64,000 nucleotides of DNA. Origin: Alisma plantago-aquatica. Lineage: Eukaryota > Streptophyta > Magnoliopsida > Alismatales > Alismataceae. Location: the NCBI GenBank assembly GCA_963693085.1, contig OY856410.1:1393672863-1393736862 (forward strand), read 5' to 3'. The notes below the pieces were generated by a model, which was not told where the DNA came from, ran no database searches, and was given only the letters and a program-made list of their open reading frames with translations. This document shows, one piece after another, positions 11,854 through 23,690 of the stretch. Each line of letters starts with the position of its first letter. Position 1 is the first letter of the stretch. The position numbers were made by a program, and so were the translations under genes.

Positions 11854-13440
11854 CTACATTTGGGGTTTTGGAATCCAAACTAGATCAGCATCCTTTTTCT
11901 TGTATGGGCAAGAAAATGCATAATGTCCAAGATATACACAGTAATGACAACATATAGAATCAATTTCATTTTTCTTCTTAGCTAGATTGTCTTTAGGCTC
12001 ATACATGAATTTAGTCTTGGGTACTTGTGTCCTTCTTACTCTAGGTTTTTGATAGGATTTACCTTTGGGCTTATAACCTAGTCCTCTCCTTCCAATCTAA
12101 CTAGAAGAATCTTTTAAGATCTTATTAAGAATACCATTGTTTTTCAAGCTACTAATTTCCTTTTGTAACTTAGCGATTTCATCCAATCTCCCTTTAATAT
12201 CTAAGTTTGCTTTATCTAAGTTAGATGACAAACTATCTCTTTCTTTTACAATGGCATCATAATCTAAATGAGTGCATAAAATAGGTTGAGTATGAAGATT
12301 ATTCAACTTAGCAAGTAATTCAACCTTTTCTTGAGAAAGAAGATTATAGTTTGTCTCTAGAGTAAGTAACTTTGTATTGCAATCATTAAGAGAATATTTC
12401 AAGGTAGAATTTTCAGAAATAATACTTTCTTTTTCAGAAGCCAGATCATTTAATTTAGCATACAACCCCTTGTTGGTTTTAGTAACTCTTTTCGGTTTCT
12501 TTTTACAATCAATATACTTATCATGCAATTCATCAATGCTAGCAACTAACTCTTCTTTAGATAAATCAAAAAGACTTACCTCATCATCTTCTTCATTTGT
12601 TGTAGCAATAAGACACTCCACTTCTTCTTCTCCATCCTCACTATCATTAGTTGAGTCATCCCATGCAGCTTTGTAGACTTTTTCCTTCTTCTTGTGAGAT
12701 GTTTTCTTTCCTTTCTTGAGTTTGGGACAATCACTTTTTAAATGTCCCCGTTTGCCACATTCAAAGCACCTAAAGGAAGAAGAAACACTAGAAGTTTTGT
12801 TAGTTTTAAATCTTCTATACTGCTTACCATTTACAATGAGAGTTTCTTCTTCCTCATCTCCATCACTTTCTTGAGTGATGACCTTTGTAGCCTTTAGACC
12901 CATGTCCTTCTTTCTTCCTTATTGAAGTTCACGCTTCCGTCTTTCTTCCTCCTCTAAGGTTGCTTCATGTAATTCTAAGTTGCCAATGAGTTGCTCCATC
13001 CTTAGTCGAGTGAGGTCATTGGCTTCTTCAATTGCAGTCACCTTAGGCTTGTACTTTGGAGGAAGAGACCTAAGAATTTTAGACACTTGATCCTCTTCAC
13101 TAATGGCTTTACCTAATGCATTCAAACCATTAACAAAAGAAGAAAACTTTGCATACATTTCACTTATAGACTCATTTGGTTCCATACGAAATTGTTCAAG
13201 CTTTTGTTTAAGCATACTAATTTTGGAGTTCTTTACTTGAACAGTTCCTTCATAAGTAATAGAGAGTCTATGGCATATTTCATATGCAGTTTCACAATTT
13301 GATATTATATTAAACTCACCTATCGAAATTGAACAATAAAGGATACTTACAACTTTTGCATTCAATTGGGCTAATTTTACCGTATTTGCATCCCATGTAG
13401 CATACTCCATTTGAGGAAGAGTGTAGGTATTCGAAACCAT
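11854..13440 (-). pseudogene. gag: Copia gag polyprotein, two in-frame stops
   Basis: This is the capsid and nucleic-acid-binding protein of a Copia retrotransposon, which packages element RNA into cytoplasmic particles. It reads in a single frame from ATG at 13440 to TAG at 11854-11856, interrupted by a TAA at about 12917 and a second stop at about 12094. Residues 1-173 match the UBN2 gag domain. A CCHC knuckle, CFECGKRGHLKSDC (spacing 2-4-4), follows, then an acidic lysine-rich linker and a long coiled coil. A second knuckle, CCHYCVYLGHYAFSC, lies near the C-terminal end before a WIPKP motif, the usual boundary with protease. Beyond that the pol part is absent. The frame is otherwise unbroken for about 530 codons, so the two stops may be relatively late events. 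Confidence 0.85.
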
Positions 13441-13615
13441 TCTCTAAAGATCCCAACTGATCCCTTGAAAGTAGAATTGCATCCTCCTCTTCCCGTAGTT
13501 GTAGTTGGTGCCATCAAATGGTGGAGGCTGAGCTACAAGTGTTCCTTCCAAGTTGAGGTTGTTTAGTACTCCATCACCCATTTTCTTCAAGACTTGTTAA
13601 AGTTCCTTGAATCCT

Positions 13616-13627
13616 GCTCTGATACCA
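13616..13627 (-). promoter_or_regulatory. Primer binding site, tRNA-iMet type
   Basis: The minus strand reads TGGTATCAGAGC, the standard plant initiator-tRNA-Met primer site, two bases inside the 5' LTR. It fixes the element's orientation as minus. Confidence 0.9.
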
Positions 13628-14347
13628 ATTGAAAAACACTAGGGGTGAATAGGGTTTTATGAAAATTTTAAAAATTATTTAAGAAAACAACCACAAAAAG
13701 ATTGGAAAAGGAGGCAAGGTGTTTAGAGTGGTTCCACCCTTAGAAAATACTAAGGGAGTCAGTCCACTACCCAGTTGTTCCCAATTGGGATTTTGAAAGC
13801 AATTGTATTTTATTACCTCATAAGGATGTTACATAAGATACAACTACCTTCACAACCCTTAGGATAGCCTTCCCTAAAAGTAGTCCCACCATCCTTGAAG
13901 CAGCCTTCCTCGAAGTAACTCCAAGATCCCCCTTGAAGTAGCTTCCCGTTGAGACAACCTTCTTAAAGTAATCCTAAGTTCACCGAGCTACCTTCGCCAC
14001 CTGAAGAAGCTCCAACAACCTCCTTTCTGCAACCTCCAACCTAGGAGTAGAAAAGGAGAACAAAATACAATAGAAGGAATAAGATTGGAAGAAAGAAACA
14101 ATGTTACCAATGAGTACAGTGCTTTAGTCCTATATCAAGCGTATTGATCTCCTATCCACTGTGGATGAATGTGGTAGTGTGGTGGCTAGGAGAAACTAGG
14201 CTATAGGACACTGATGTAGAACTCAACAAAATAGATTGCAAGTGTATCTCAGCTTGTTGCTCACTAAGAATGAATCTAAGTGTAATTGTATGAACGAGTG
14301 ATTGTAAGTGATTGCAAGTTGGTGCTTTGGGTGTCCTAAGGCATATC

Positions 14348-14357
14348 CTATTTATAG
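14348..14357 (-). promoter_or_regulatory. TATA box of the Copia 5' LTR
   Basis: The minus strand reads CTATAAATAG. It lies about 140 bp downstream of the inverted-repeat array in transcription order, as expected for a U3 core promoter. Confidence 0.6.
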
Positions 14358-14489
14358 AAATGGCCTACTAGTTCTTAGGGACGTTCTAGACACTTTCTAG
14401 GGTGTTCTTAGTGCTCAACTAGCCGTTAGGTGTCCACTAATTACATTGCAACAACTAGTTGTTTAATGCTGAAAAGTGCAGTCCAGAAC

Positions 14490-14705
14490 CTTTCTTGGTC
14501 GAGAAGTTTGTTGACCGAGAGTCTCTCGGTCGAGGAATTTGTCGACCGAGGGAAGGTATGGAATGAGTGTATTGCAACGTTCATTTCCAACTACCAACCA
14601 CCTTTCAACTCAATCTAACATCTATAGAATTTGCTAGAAGGACTATTCTCGGTCGAGAATATTGTCGACCGAGAGTGTCTCGGTCGAGGAATTTGTTGAC
14701 TGAGA
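14490..14705. repeat. CGACCG inverted-repeat array in Copia U3
   Basis: Two pairs of hairpin-capable modules are present. The best is CTCGGTCGA, eight bases, TCGACCGAG at about 14526-14552, a 9-bp perfect stem. Related modules lie at about 14494-14520, 14646-14673 and 14679-14705. The array is in U3, upstream of the TATA box. Confidence 0.75.
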
Positions 14706-15922
14706 ATGTCCCTGTTCCAATGTGTTGAACCATGTACTAAGTGTGTGTATCAATGTGTAATTGTGCTTATATCTTAAGGGAGGATCTTTCTAAATGTTGT
14801 GAGCAGATAGGGAAGATCTAACGCTTAATTTACATGATTTCTTAGTACTTGTACATTATATACTTGTACAAGTTTTTACATTGAGTACAACCATGAAAAT
14901 AAAAGCAATCTAAGCGTGTTGATCTTCCAATTTGTATAGATATTCAACTATCCACTTCCTTATTTGTTTATCCCTGAAACACTCAAATAACAAGTTAGAT
15001 CCACAAGAATGAAATGTTTGTCATTATCAAAACAAAGGGATTATAATAATTGTTGGATCCTAGATGGGTGACTAGATGCTCTAGAGGGGGGTGAATAGAG
15101 TTGAATGCACTTAAACAAAATTCATTAGACCTTCAAGATATATCACAAAATAAGGTTTCTAAATAGGAAGTTTGAGTGCAACTAAAACATGCATAGCAAG
15201 GGAGAGAGAAATTGAACATACACCAAGGGACAAGCTATTTAGAGTGGTTCCACACTTCAAACTAGAAGTGAGTCAGTCCACTACCTAGAGAGGTCAACCT
15301 CTAGGATTTCTTAACTTTGCACCTTCATTATATTCATTATAAGAGATACAATACATGACCACTAAAGGACTTACCTATCCAATACAAAGAGTCTTCAACC
15401 TTACCAATGACTTACCCACTTTGTAAGAAATCTTCCTCCTTCTTCCAAGGACTTACCTACTCTTGCACAAGTCTTCAGCCTTGCAGGGATTACCCACTCT
15501 TTTTGGATCTTCCGCCTTTGACTTCACCTTCACTCGGAGAAGCTTCCACCAAGTACTTACCCACTTGAGCAAGGAGTCTTCTGCCTTCACCAAGGGCTTA
15601 CCTACTCTTGCACAAGTCTTCAGCCTTGATCTTCACTAAGGGACGCCTTCCCTTGTTCTTCTTCACCTCTCTTATCCAAGAGAGAGAACCTTAATCTTCA
15701 TGGTTGAAATGAGAGATAGGGAGGTGGTGGAAGTGAGAGCCTCACAAGATATACATGTAGGACTATCTCTCTTACAAATTTCCTACTCACTCTAACAAAT
15801 GTAGCAAGTGATTAAGCTTAGAGAGAGAGAGGAGGCTATAGGAAGCACTCAACTATAGAATAGGAACCTCACATAGAGTTTTGCATTGAATTCTCAACCT
15901 TGGAATGAAGCCCAAGGGGGTC

Positions 15923-15932
15923 CTATTTATAG
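15923..15932 (-). promoter_or_regulatory. TATA box of the solo LTR
   Basis: The minus strand reads CTATAAATAG, identical to the host LTR's site. It lies about 140 bp downstream of the solo LTR's own inverted-repeat array. Confidence 0.6.
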
Positions 15933-16069
15933 TTGGGGATGCCTCTTAGCCTTTGGGAACACTTGAGAATGAAAACTAGTCATTTTTTGGCTTGCAACAG
16001 ATATATTTTCACTTGTTGCAACTCCACAACGGCTAGAAGCACTTTTCTGCACTTTTTCGTACAGTGTAA

Positions 16070-16305
16070 TTAGTCGAGTTTCTATAAAGGTAACTCGACC
16101 GATAGAGTAAAAGACAAAGCCAATATTCAGATCATCGGTCGAGTTTGTCCTCGGGAAACTCGACTGACCAATGAAAATCAAATTGGTCAGGTACTCCATC
16201 GGTTGAGTTCTGTGAAGTGTAAACTCGATCGATCAAAAGTCATTTTCAAGATCCAATCAGGATCAGTCGAGTTTTGTGTATTGACAACTCAACCGATGAA
16301 CAGCC
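16070..16305. repeat. Inverted-repeat array in the solo LTR U3
   Basis: Four modules of the form TCGGTCGAGTTT, 9-14 bases, AACTCGACCGAT start at about 16072, 16134, 16198 and 16262, a period of about 62-66 bp. Stems carry one to three mismatches. The core CGGTCGAG/CTCGACCG matches that of the host Copia LTR, but the flanks and loops differ. Confidence 0.75.
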
Positions 16306-16739
16306 TGATGTGAATTTTGGAAAATGGCTTTTGAGTGCTTAAACATTCGATCTAAGTGCTCTTGATTTTTTCCAAGCTGAATTACAAGTCATGCAATCAT
16401 TACAAGTGATTTACAACATGATTCTAATGGATTTACATCATATTACAAAAATGTGCACTTGTATTGACTTTGACTTGTCTTTTTTCCAAGTTGATATGCA
16501 TAAGTTACGGCATTTGGAGTGTGTCTATACCTAATCTAAAATCACTCAAGTAGAGACATTAGACACCAATATGTGGAATGGTTAGTCATCATCAAAACAC
16601 ATGCTTAGTCAATTTAGACGTGAGTCAACATTGACCTAATTGACCTTGAGTCAACAATAATGTCCAATTTATCCAACAATATGTTCATTTGTTTACCTTG
16701 ATTGTCATGTTTTTCTAACCAATTACTAGTGATGATGAG

Positions 16740-17130
16740 TAATGAGAGCTCTGCGAGCAAAGAAAAGAAGGCAAATTCATCCAAGAGGGCCTTACAGATG
16801 AACTGAATGTTGTTCTGGATACTCTAGAGCATCCTTGCAGTGTTAGGGCCATAGGAGTTTGTGTCAGTATAGCATCCTATTCTAGGTCATCAGATCATTA
16901 GCGTAAATTTGTCAAGAAAGGAGGATTGTCACAAGAGTAGGTACAAGGCATGATTGCAAAGGGAATAGAAGAAGCAATGAGACGGTATCAGGCTTCCCAA
17001 TCTCAACCTCCTCATATAGTACTTGTGTCGCCCTACTCTTCTTACGAGGTGGACCCCCTACGACACAGGTGGTTGGGAGTAATTCCATGCACCCGACTAT
17101 TGGGAAATCGGGCATACATATAGGCAATGG
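16740..17130 (+). pseudogene. CACTA second-gene (Transposase_24-like) fragment
   Basis: A frame at about 16794 reads TDELNVVLDTLEHPCSVRAI and continues GVCVSIAS. This resembles the conserved block of plant CACTA second proteins that normally reads along the lines of ALGTPEHPGRVRG. A basic, glutamine-rich stretch (IEEAMRRYQASQSQ) follows. In-frame stops and the missing upstream part make it a relic. The similarity is from memory of the family and is moderate. Confidence 0.45.
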
Positions 17131-18179
17131 AAACAAAAAAATTAAATGCACATTTCTCAAAATAATAAGATCACGTCAACAACAATGTATCTAGGAAGGT
17201 TTGAAAGGTTATACCTAGTACTGAAGTAACTCCAGTAACATTACCCTTGTAGTAGCATCATGCTTCTTCTTCTTCTTCAGGTAGCAGTACACTCCTTTAG
17301 TAGCAGCATCACTTGAACAATTGTCTCTACCGACCTCCTGGTGCAGCACCATAGATAGTAGCTAACGATGTCCTTCTAGTGGAATGCAACGGCCTCTCTC
17401 CTCTAGAGTAGTCCACGTGAACCACAAGTAACTCCACATTGTACTACCAATGTCAATGGGAAGGAGTTGGCCCCTTCTATTAGCGTACTAGTCACTGACA
17501 TGCTCTCCAACAATGGTTCTTTGTTGTTCTCTTCCTCGCTATCCCTCACTTTAACAGGTAGCACTTGCTTAAGATCTCTATTGGTTACCACAACCAGAAA
17601 GGACAACAATTGGCAAAGAAATTGATTCTCAAATGTGTGTGTTGGGAAGCCCCCAGTACTCCTCTACTGATAGTAGAGGTTGTGGTCAGGGTTCCCAGTC
17701 TCTGTGGGAGTAGAAGGGTCCAGAATCATGAATTTTTTGGAACATGTGAATGTTGAACCATTTAGTTCACACACCCAATCAATTGATGGGTGCATGAGTC
17801 GGTCGGTTCACTAAGTTAACTGTTCGGTTCGCACAGTTTCCTATTCTGAATCACATTGGTATTCAATGTTCGATTAATTCTAAACATGACATCAACATTT
17901 ATCCTTGTTCCAATCAAAATGGTAACTGAACCGAGTGACCCAGAGGGTGAACCGGTCATCTCACATAGTGAAACAGTATTTTCACATTTTAATATGAGAG
18001 TTTCACTTGTCAAGTTTAGGAAATTTTCAACTAATATTGATTCCAATTGACCTAAAACTCCAACCAATTAGTTCAACACTTGAACCGGTCAGTTTAGAGT
18101 CCATTTAGTCAATTTTGATCCTTAGTTGTGTAATTGAATACCTCGTATTCAATGTAAACATCATTCATAAATATAGTCC
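17131..18179. other. Unclassified stretch
   Basis: No coding region is recognised. A CTT-rich tract lies at about 17260-17280. Repeated GAACCGGTCA / GGTTCGGTTC motifs occur at about 17800-18090, of unknown origin. Confidence 0.4.
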
Positions 18180-19175
18180 TTTAATTCAAGTGTATCCTAT
18201 GTGTGTGACCCTATAGGTCTAGAATTACAATGGCAGTGAATGTCCATAACTAATTATGACATCGCAAGCAAAGAGTAGTGCCTAGTCACACATCATTGCT
18301 ACCCAAGTAATTTGGAAATTTGGGGAACAAATTCAACCTACAATATGTGATTGTATAGTTCCTTTGTCTTTGATATTAGGATTGAACTCAAGGCATGGAA
18401 TCGTCATCCTCTTAACATTCAATACATGTTTCATGAACTAGAGCAGATTGTCTGAGAGGCATGTGAGTTCACATATCACAAATTGAATCACATGAATACG
18501 ATCATACATTACTCAGTCTCACTTATCAAGTGGCCTGGATATCAATCTCCTGTAGGAGGGACAAATCCCATCTACATCACTCACACTCAGTCCCCATGTA
18601 TCACATCTACCCAATCATCACCGTTATGGCAATCCTTATTCAGGGTTACATTGGAGGATGTCAAAGTATACCAAACAACATGTGATGAATGTAGTGACTT
18701 TAGGTCTAAGAACCACAATTACTACTATCACTATGAGAGATGATTTTAAATACCATTCCATGGTATCCATGTATCACTCTCATGGTCGGTCTATCTGATA
18801 AACTGTTCTTTAACATGTACCTATGTGCTTTACTTGATATCACATATCATGACTAATGAGACTATGTCATCAATCAACACATACTCTAGTCTTATGTATT
18901 ATTGTCGTCTATTTTTCTTCCATAGTAATGTTTGACTAGGGACATAACAAGAATTTATGTACTCTTAGCATCAGTATGATCTCATTGTTCAAGTCACATA
19001 CTTGAAGTCATACGTCATCGAGTGACATCATTCTTTAGACATCTACTATGTTTGTGTCAACATCTCATGACTGAGACAAACATAATAGACATAATTACCT
19101 TTATGATTTATCAATTTAGGTATTTAATGCCACATTCCAATCATCATATGATTGGTTCTCTAGGCATACATAGCA
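18180..19175 (-). repeat. Truncated Copia LTR, copy 1
   Basis: The minus strand shows AAAGTGGGAGTCTAC, a PPT-like tract, immediately before TGCTATGTATGCC at 19175. Downstream sequence up to about 18180 aligns with 19746-20479 (shared CTTATCAAGTGGCC, AATCCCATCTACATCACTCA, CAGTCCCCATGT). It is therefore a 3' LTR of a Copia element, diverged from copy 2. Its far boundary is unclear. Confidence 0.6.
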
Positions 19176-19745
19176 GTAGACTCCCACTTTCACTTAGAGA
19201 CAATCACCCACGAATTGCATTCCAAGTGATTTTAACATGCCCATCATGTTTCTGGTGGATAAACGCTTTTATAGAGGGTTAGCAGCATTTGCTTCAAGTC
19301 GGTATTTTGCATGTTTTGTATCTCATTATTGTGCGAGTTTTCACATGAGATTGAAGTTTTTTAGTATGCCATATGAGATTCCATGCCTATCCAATACCTT
19401 CATTGATGTCACAGTATTTCTACTTGTGTCATCAATGGTTGGAACCTCCCACAAGTTCACCCATATAAACTTCTTGATCCATACATTATCCTCTTTTGTT
19501 CTTATAACACAGAGATGCTCAGCTTCTATTGTAGATTCAAACAACTGTCATTAGCTCAAAACCCTTTCCATCTTACAGTTCTTGTTTTAGAGTCAGACAT
19601 AAATATAATTTCTGATTATTAATTTTACTTGTCATTTCAGAAGCTTGCATCGGTGTAAGCCTTTACACCCAACTCTTCCTTATTACCATAACTAAGGAAC
19701 CATTCCATTTAGTGCTTCTCAAGTACTAAAGGATGTTCTTTATGG
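19176..19745 (-). pseudogene. Copia reverse transcriptase end and RNase H remnant
   Basis: Going leftward on the minus strand, there is a degenerate YLRSTKWNGS / EELGVKAYTDAS stretch at about 19640-19735, matching the KILRYL..TKD..L / YTDASF block at the end of Copia reverse transcriptase. STIEAEHLCVIRTKEDNVWI with KKFI follows at about 19450-19540, matching the RNase H STTEAEY...WLRKFL block. Stops and frameshifts are present. The PPT and 3' LTR follow directly, the correct order for a Copia 3' end. Confidence 0.65.
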
Positions 19746-20479
19746 TAATCTAATGACCTTCATTGGAAGATGGCATATATCCTCTTGTCATGTCCAATAC
19801 ATATGAGATTGCTAGATAGGTATATAAATAGTCTCGCTTATCAAGTGGCCAGGATATAAAACTCCAGTAGGAGGTAAAAATCCCATCTACATCACTCATA
19901 GTCAGTCCCCATGTGTTACAACTACCCAATCATCACCCTTATGGAAATCCTTATTCAAGGTTACATTTGATGATGTCAAAGTATATTGAATGACATGTGA
20001 TGAGTTTGGTCACTTCAGGTCCACCTTCACTATGAGAGATGACTACAACCACCAATAATGGTTTCCATGTGTCACTCTTAAGGTGGGTATGTCTGATACA
20101 TTGTTCCCTAACAACTATCTATGTGCTTCATTTGATATACCATATCATGACTAATGAGATTATGTCATCAACCAACCCACACTCTAGTCTTGTGTGTTTT
20201 TGGTGTCTATTTTCCTTTCACAGTAACAACTGGATAGGGATGCAATAAGAATGTACATACTCTTAGCATATGTATGATCTCATTATTCAAGTCACGTACT
20301 TGAAAACATACGTCATTGAGTATTGCCATTCTTTAGACTTTAATCATATTTCCTCATTATCTCATTACTCAGTGAAACAGAATGAATTGCAATCCTACCA
20401 TTATTCATTATTATTCAAATCCTTTACATTATATGACATGTCAATCATCATATGATTGGCTCTCTGGGCATACCATACA
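19746..20479 (-). repeat. Truncated Copia LTR, copy 2
   Basis: It is homologous to 18180-19175 in the same orientation. It begins on the minus strand with TGTATGGTATGCCC at 20479, directly after the purine-rich AAGTGCAAGTGGGAGTC. It abuts the RT/RNase H remnant of copy 1, so two 3' ends stand head to tail. Confidence 0.55.
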
Positions 20480-20890
20480 AATAGACTCCCACTTGCACTT
20501 AGAGTCAATCACTAACAAATTTCTTCTTAGTTATCTAAACATGTCCATCATGTTTCTATTGTGTAAATGCTAATCTAGTGGGTTAGTAACATTTTGTTGT
20601 AGTCGGTATATTGCATGGTCATCATCTCTTCATTGTGAGATAAAATTACCAAAAATGGTATTTGATATTCCTTGGTTAACAAGTAACTCCACTGTTGTCA
20701 TCAATGGTCGGAACATCTTTAAGTTCATCATATGAACTTCTAGATTCATATAGTATCCTCTCATGTCTTCATAACACCAGGATACTCAGCTTCTATTATA
20801 GAACTGAATTAATGGCATGTAGTTTGGAAACCTTTCAACTAACAACTTTTTTTCTTAATATCAAAGATATTTTACTGGGATATGTAGCAT
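20480..20890 (-). pseudogene. Copia RNase H remnant, copy 2
   Basis: It is a diverged duplicate of 19176-19560, with the same order of landmarks: CATGTCCATCATGTTTCT, a GGGTTAGTAACATTT-like stretch, ATCAATGGTCGGAACAT and CTCAGCTTCTATTATAGA. It is too decayed to translate but clearly the same 3' part of a Copia pol gene. Confidence 0.5.
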
Positions 20891-21259
20891 CCTCATTTTG
20901 AGTACCTTATTATAATTCACTAAGTGCATAATATTCATGGTCACACACTATAAATGGGTCAATGTGTCTAATTTTGATCAATAAAAAGGCACTGAGAATT
21001 TTCATATTAAGATATGATGTCAAATAACCCAAAATTGCAAGATCTGGTTATATTTAGATAATTAGATATTTAGTATTTAATATATATCTTGTTTTAATCA
21101 TATTAATTAATTGAGCCATCTAAAAAGAAAACTAACTCTTCTAGATTATTCTACACATAGAATAATATGTGTGGTAAAAATTTGGATTGCTTTGAGATTG
21201 GTTTCATGAGTCAAATAATTTTTATAAGATAATGGTGATTTTAATGAGATAAAGGTCTT
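20891..21259. other. AT-rich intergenic stretch
   Basis: No feature is recognised. Confidence 0.4.
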
Positions 21260-22500
21260 TTCCCCGAAAATTTGTTCTTCAGGGCCTTTTGTGGATCGTC
21301 AGATGGGGACGCGCACAGTAGTGCATTTATCACAGCCTTCACTTGCTTTCTTCAACCTCCTGCTTGGAGGAGGACTCCTGTTTCCCAATCATCTAGGAAA
21401 TTCCCTCTGTGTGAGTGACTAATTCCCAAACGGTTTTCACTGTTGATCTCAGGAGAAAAAGACGCACCCATAAACCCCTTAAACTAACCCTAGAGTCGAC
21501 CATATAAGAAACGCCCAATCTTCCTATGAGCCACCTCCTTCCGTTGTTCTCTGCCCTATGCTACCTCTGCCCAATTACCAGTGGATTCACCATCTACAGA
21601 ACGTTGTGAACCTAACCCTTGTCTCGATGTGGCATGCATTCCCCATGTCTGGTCTCCCGACAAGCTCACCAGAGACTTCTGTGCAGAGATCGTAATCTAG
21701 GAGCCATGTGCTTGTTTAGATAATTGTAACTCAATTCAGAAGTTCGTGAAGGTTTACTTAACCTCTCTGGACTCTTTTTCCTCCTTCACCTGAGGCAATT
21801 GTCTTGATCCCATTTTCCATGTCTATTCTTGTACCAGTTTCTAATGGGCGTGTTGTCCTGAGATTTCTACTTTGGACTTGTGATTTGCACATGTGGCTTT
21901 AGTTCTGGCCTCACAAACCCTTATAGATGTTTTGGGTATGATTTCCCTCTTCTAAATTGGTTTTCCCTATGTTCCTTCTCCATGAAACTACTCTATTTCA
22001 GACATGGCAGAAGTTTCTGTGTGTCTTGGCTACCATAAAGTCCACTTTTGGGGACCCTTCTGACCGGAAAGATTAGAGGTGTAGTTTTCAACTTTTCCCT
22101 TTGTGATATTAGTGGTGTTCTTTGAGCTTTGATCTGACGTTTGTGTCTCCAGAAAGGGTTACTCGTGCCATGATTCCACAAGGAGGATGCTAGGCATCAA
22201 TTTTACCCTTCTGTCCTTGATAGATTTACTGCATGCTTCATGTTACAAGGGCTTTTCTGGTTTCTCACGTGTCTATTTGGTTTTGGGTGAGCCTAACCCT
22301 ATGGCTAGCCCTGATTGGACTAGCTAAGAAATGTCTTCATGTTACAGGGCTTTTCTGGTTTATTATCTACAGATCAATCACAAATGGCTTCATGTTCAAG
22401 TGAGAATTAACCACTACTACTACCAGGGTGGTGCCCTGCCCCCAAGCTGCTGTCATCTTTGTTGAGGTTCTGCCTTGAGGCTGTGATTAGTCAATGTATG
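21260..22500. other. GC-richer unclassified segment, possibly transcribed relic
   Basis: The composition shifts from very AT-rich to balanced. Features suggestive of a former promoter and transcript are CATATAAG at about 21500 and an acceptor-like CTATTTCAG followed by ACATGGCAGAAG at about 21995. The phrase CTTCATGTTACA(A)GGGCTTTTCTGGTTT occurs twice (about 22236 and 22336). No protein family was recognised, and the longest frames are short. It could be an unrecognised LTR or a decayed gene. Confidence 0.3.
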
Positions 22501-22619
22501 GCACCATTAATGTAGTAAATTGAAAAATAGTGAAGAGAACTTGTCTATTAATGGATGTATATGAACATATGAATATCCTGATGAAGATTATATGGTGTGA
22601 AAGCCACTGAGAAGTTTAA

Positions 22620-23690
22620 ATCTACATGTCCCTTCCCTCCATTACATTTTGCCACCCTATGTTTGTCACCCTACCTTTGTGCATCACCGACCAACTCTGT
22701 AATCTTGTCATCATTCATAAAGGAGTGTCTATGCTATCACTAATATTATAAACAGATCTTAGAATCAGTTCCAGACCATTACTGCTAATCAACATATCAG
22801 TTTAGGTCCAATCCCAAGAGCCCTAAGTGATTCAGCAGTCCACATGTCACTGATGATGATCATTGAGTTAAAATAAGCATGGTTGCGATCATATGACTCT
22901 AGCTATGAAGTCAAACTTTTTTTAGCTAGATACAAAACATCCAGCAAAGTATGAATCCTATATGAATGATGAAACATATTAAGATACATATGAGAAATTA
23001 CTGAGTAATAATTACTCATATTGTATATCTCATATGGCTAGAGATTATTCTCAACTCAATAGGGGCATATTGATGTTTTCATTAGTTACTTGAACAAGTA
23101 GATTCTGCCACAGTGGATAATGTTAAAGTAGTAAGGGAGATGCCTAATGTTTCAAATTTCAATAGCTATCATTGTACCACATTTAGTAAATTTTACATAT
23201 GAGATCAAAGACATTATTCAAAAAATAAAATACCTACCCCATCCCTTCATTACATGCTGCCACCCTAAGGTCTTTACATACTGAGAGCTAAGACATTATT
23301 CACACCACTACTTCCTATAGTGCACATAATTGGAAGAATTTTATTATCCCATATGATTCTAGCTAGGAAATTAAACTTTTCTTCAACTAGATACAAAACC
23401 TCCAGCAAAGTATGAATCCTATATGAGGCAAAAACATAGTATGATGCATATGAGAAATTACTAAGCAATGATTACTCAGATTTTATATCTCAGATGGCTA
23501 GAGTTTATTCTCAACTCAATAGGGGCATATTGACTGATAAATAAACACAAACCTTTGATGTTTTTGTTTGTTACTTGAACAAGCAGTCTCTTCCAGAGTG
23601 GGCAATGTTGAGTAAGGGAGATGCCTAATTATTCAAATTTCAATAGCTATCATTGTACCACATTTGCATACTAATAATTCAAATTTGAAA
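22620..23690. repeat. Local direct duplication
   Basis: Two imperfect copies (about 22620-23225 and 23230-23690) share, in order, CATTACAT..TGCCACCCTA, TAGATACAAAAC.TCCAGC, CTCAACTCAATAGGGGCAT, AAGGGAGATGCCTAAT and ATAGCTATCATTGTACCACA. Copy 1 carries about 150 extra bases near its start. It is non-coding. Confidence 0.65.

Larger units (their letters stand above)
13630..15050 (-). repeat. 5' LTR of the Copia element, split by a solo LTR
   Basis: It runs from TG next to the PBS to the insertion point ATAAT. The last 17 bp of the LTR (GTCCAATTTATCCAACA) resume at 16662-16678 after the nested element. It aligns with 7404-8856 and carries the better preserved inverted-repeat array and TATA box. 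Confidence 0.85.
15051..16656 (-). mobile_element. Solo LTR of a related Copia family, nested in the 5' LTR
   Basis: A 1606-bp segment starts TGTTGGATCC and ends GAGTCAACA. It is flanked by perfect 5-bp repeats ATAAT at 15046-15050 and 16657-16661, and removing it restores the host LTR. It has no internal region, PBS or PPT, so it is a solo LTR left by LTR-LTR recombination. Landmarks such as GGGGGGTGAATAG, TTTAGAGTGGTTCCAC and GTCAGTCCACTACC are shared with the host LTR in the same order, so the two are sister families in the same (minus) orientation. Confidence 0.88.
7404..16678 (-). mobile_element. Ty1/Copia LTR retrotransposon, gag-only, with nested insertions
   Basis: Two similar sequences, 7404-8856 and 13630-15050 (completed at 16662-16678), flank an interior that holds a minus-strand gag gene. 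The right copy is therefore the 5' LTR. A tRNA-Met primer site adjoins the 5' LTR and a purine tract adjoins the 3' LTR. Protease, integrase and reverse transcriptase are absent: the roughly 3 kb between gag and the 3' LTR holds only repeats, a retroposon insert and unclassified sequence. UBN2-type gag and two zinc knuckles indicate Copia. A clean 5-bp target duplication was not found: the flanks are GTGTA (or GTATG if the LTR starts two bases later) on the left and ATATG on the right. The element cannot move on its own. Confidence 0.85.

Noticed and set aside
7399..16683. 5-bp target duplication for the Copia element
   Set aside because: The flanks GTGTA and ATATG do not match. Shifting the left boundary gives GTATG against ATATG, four of five, not convincing.
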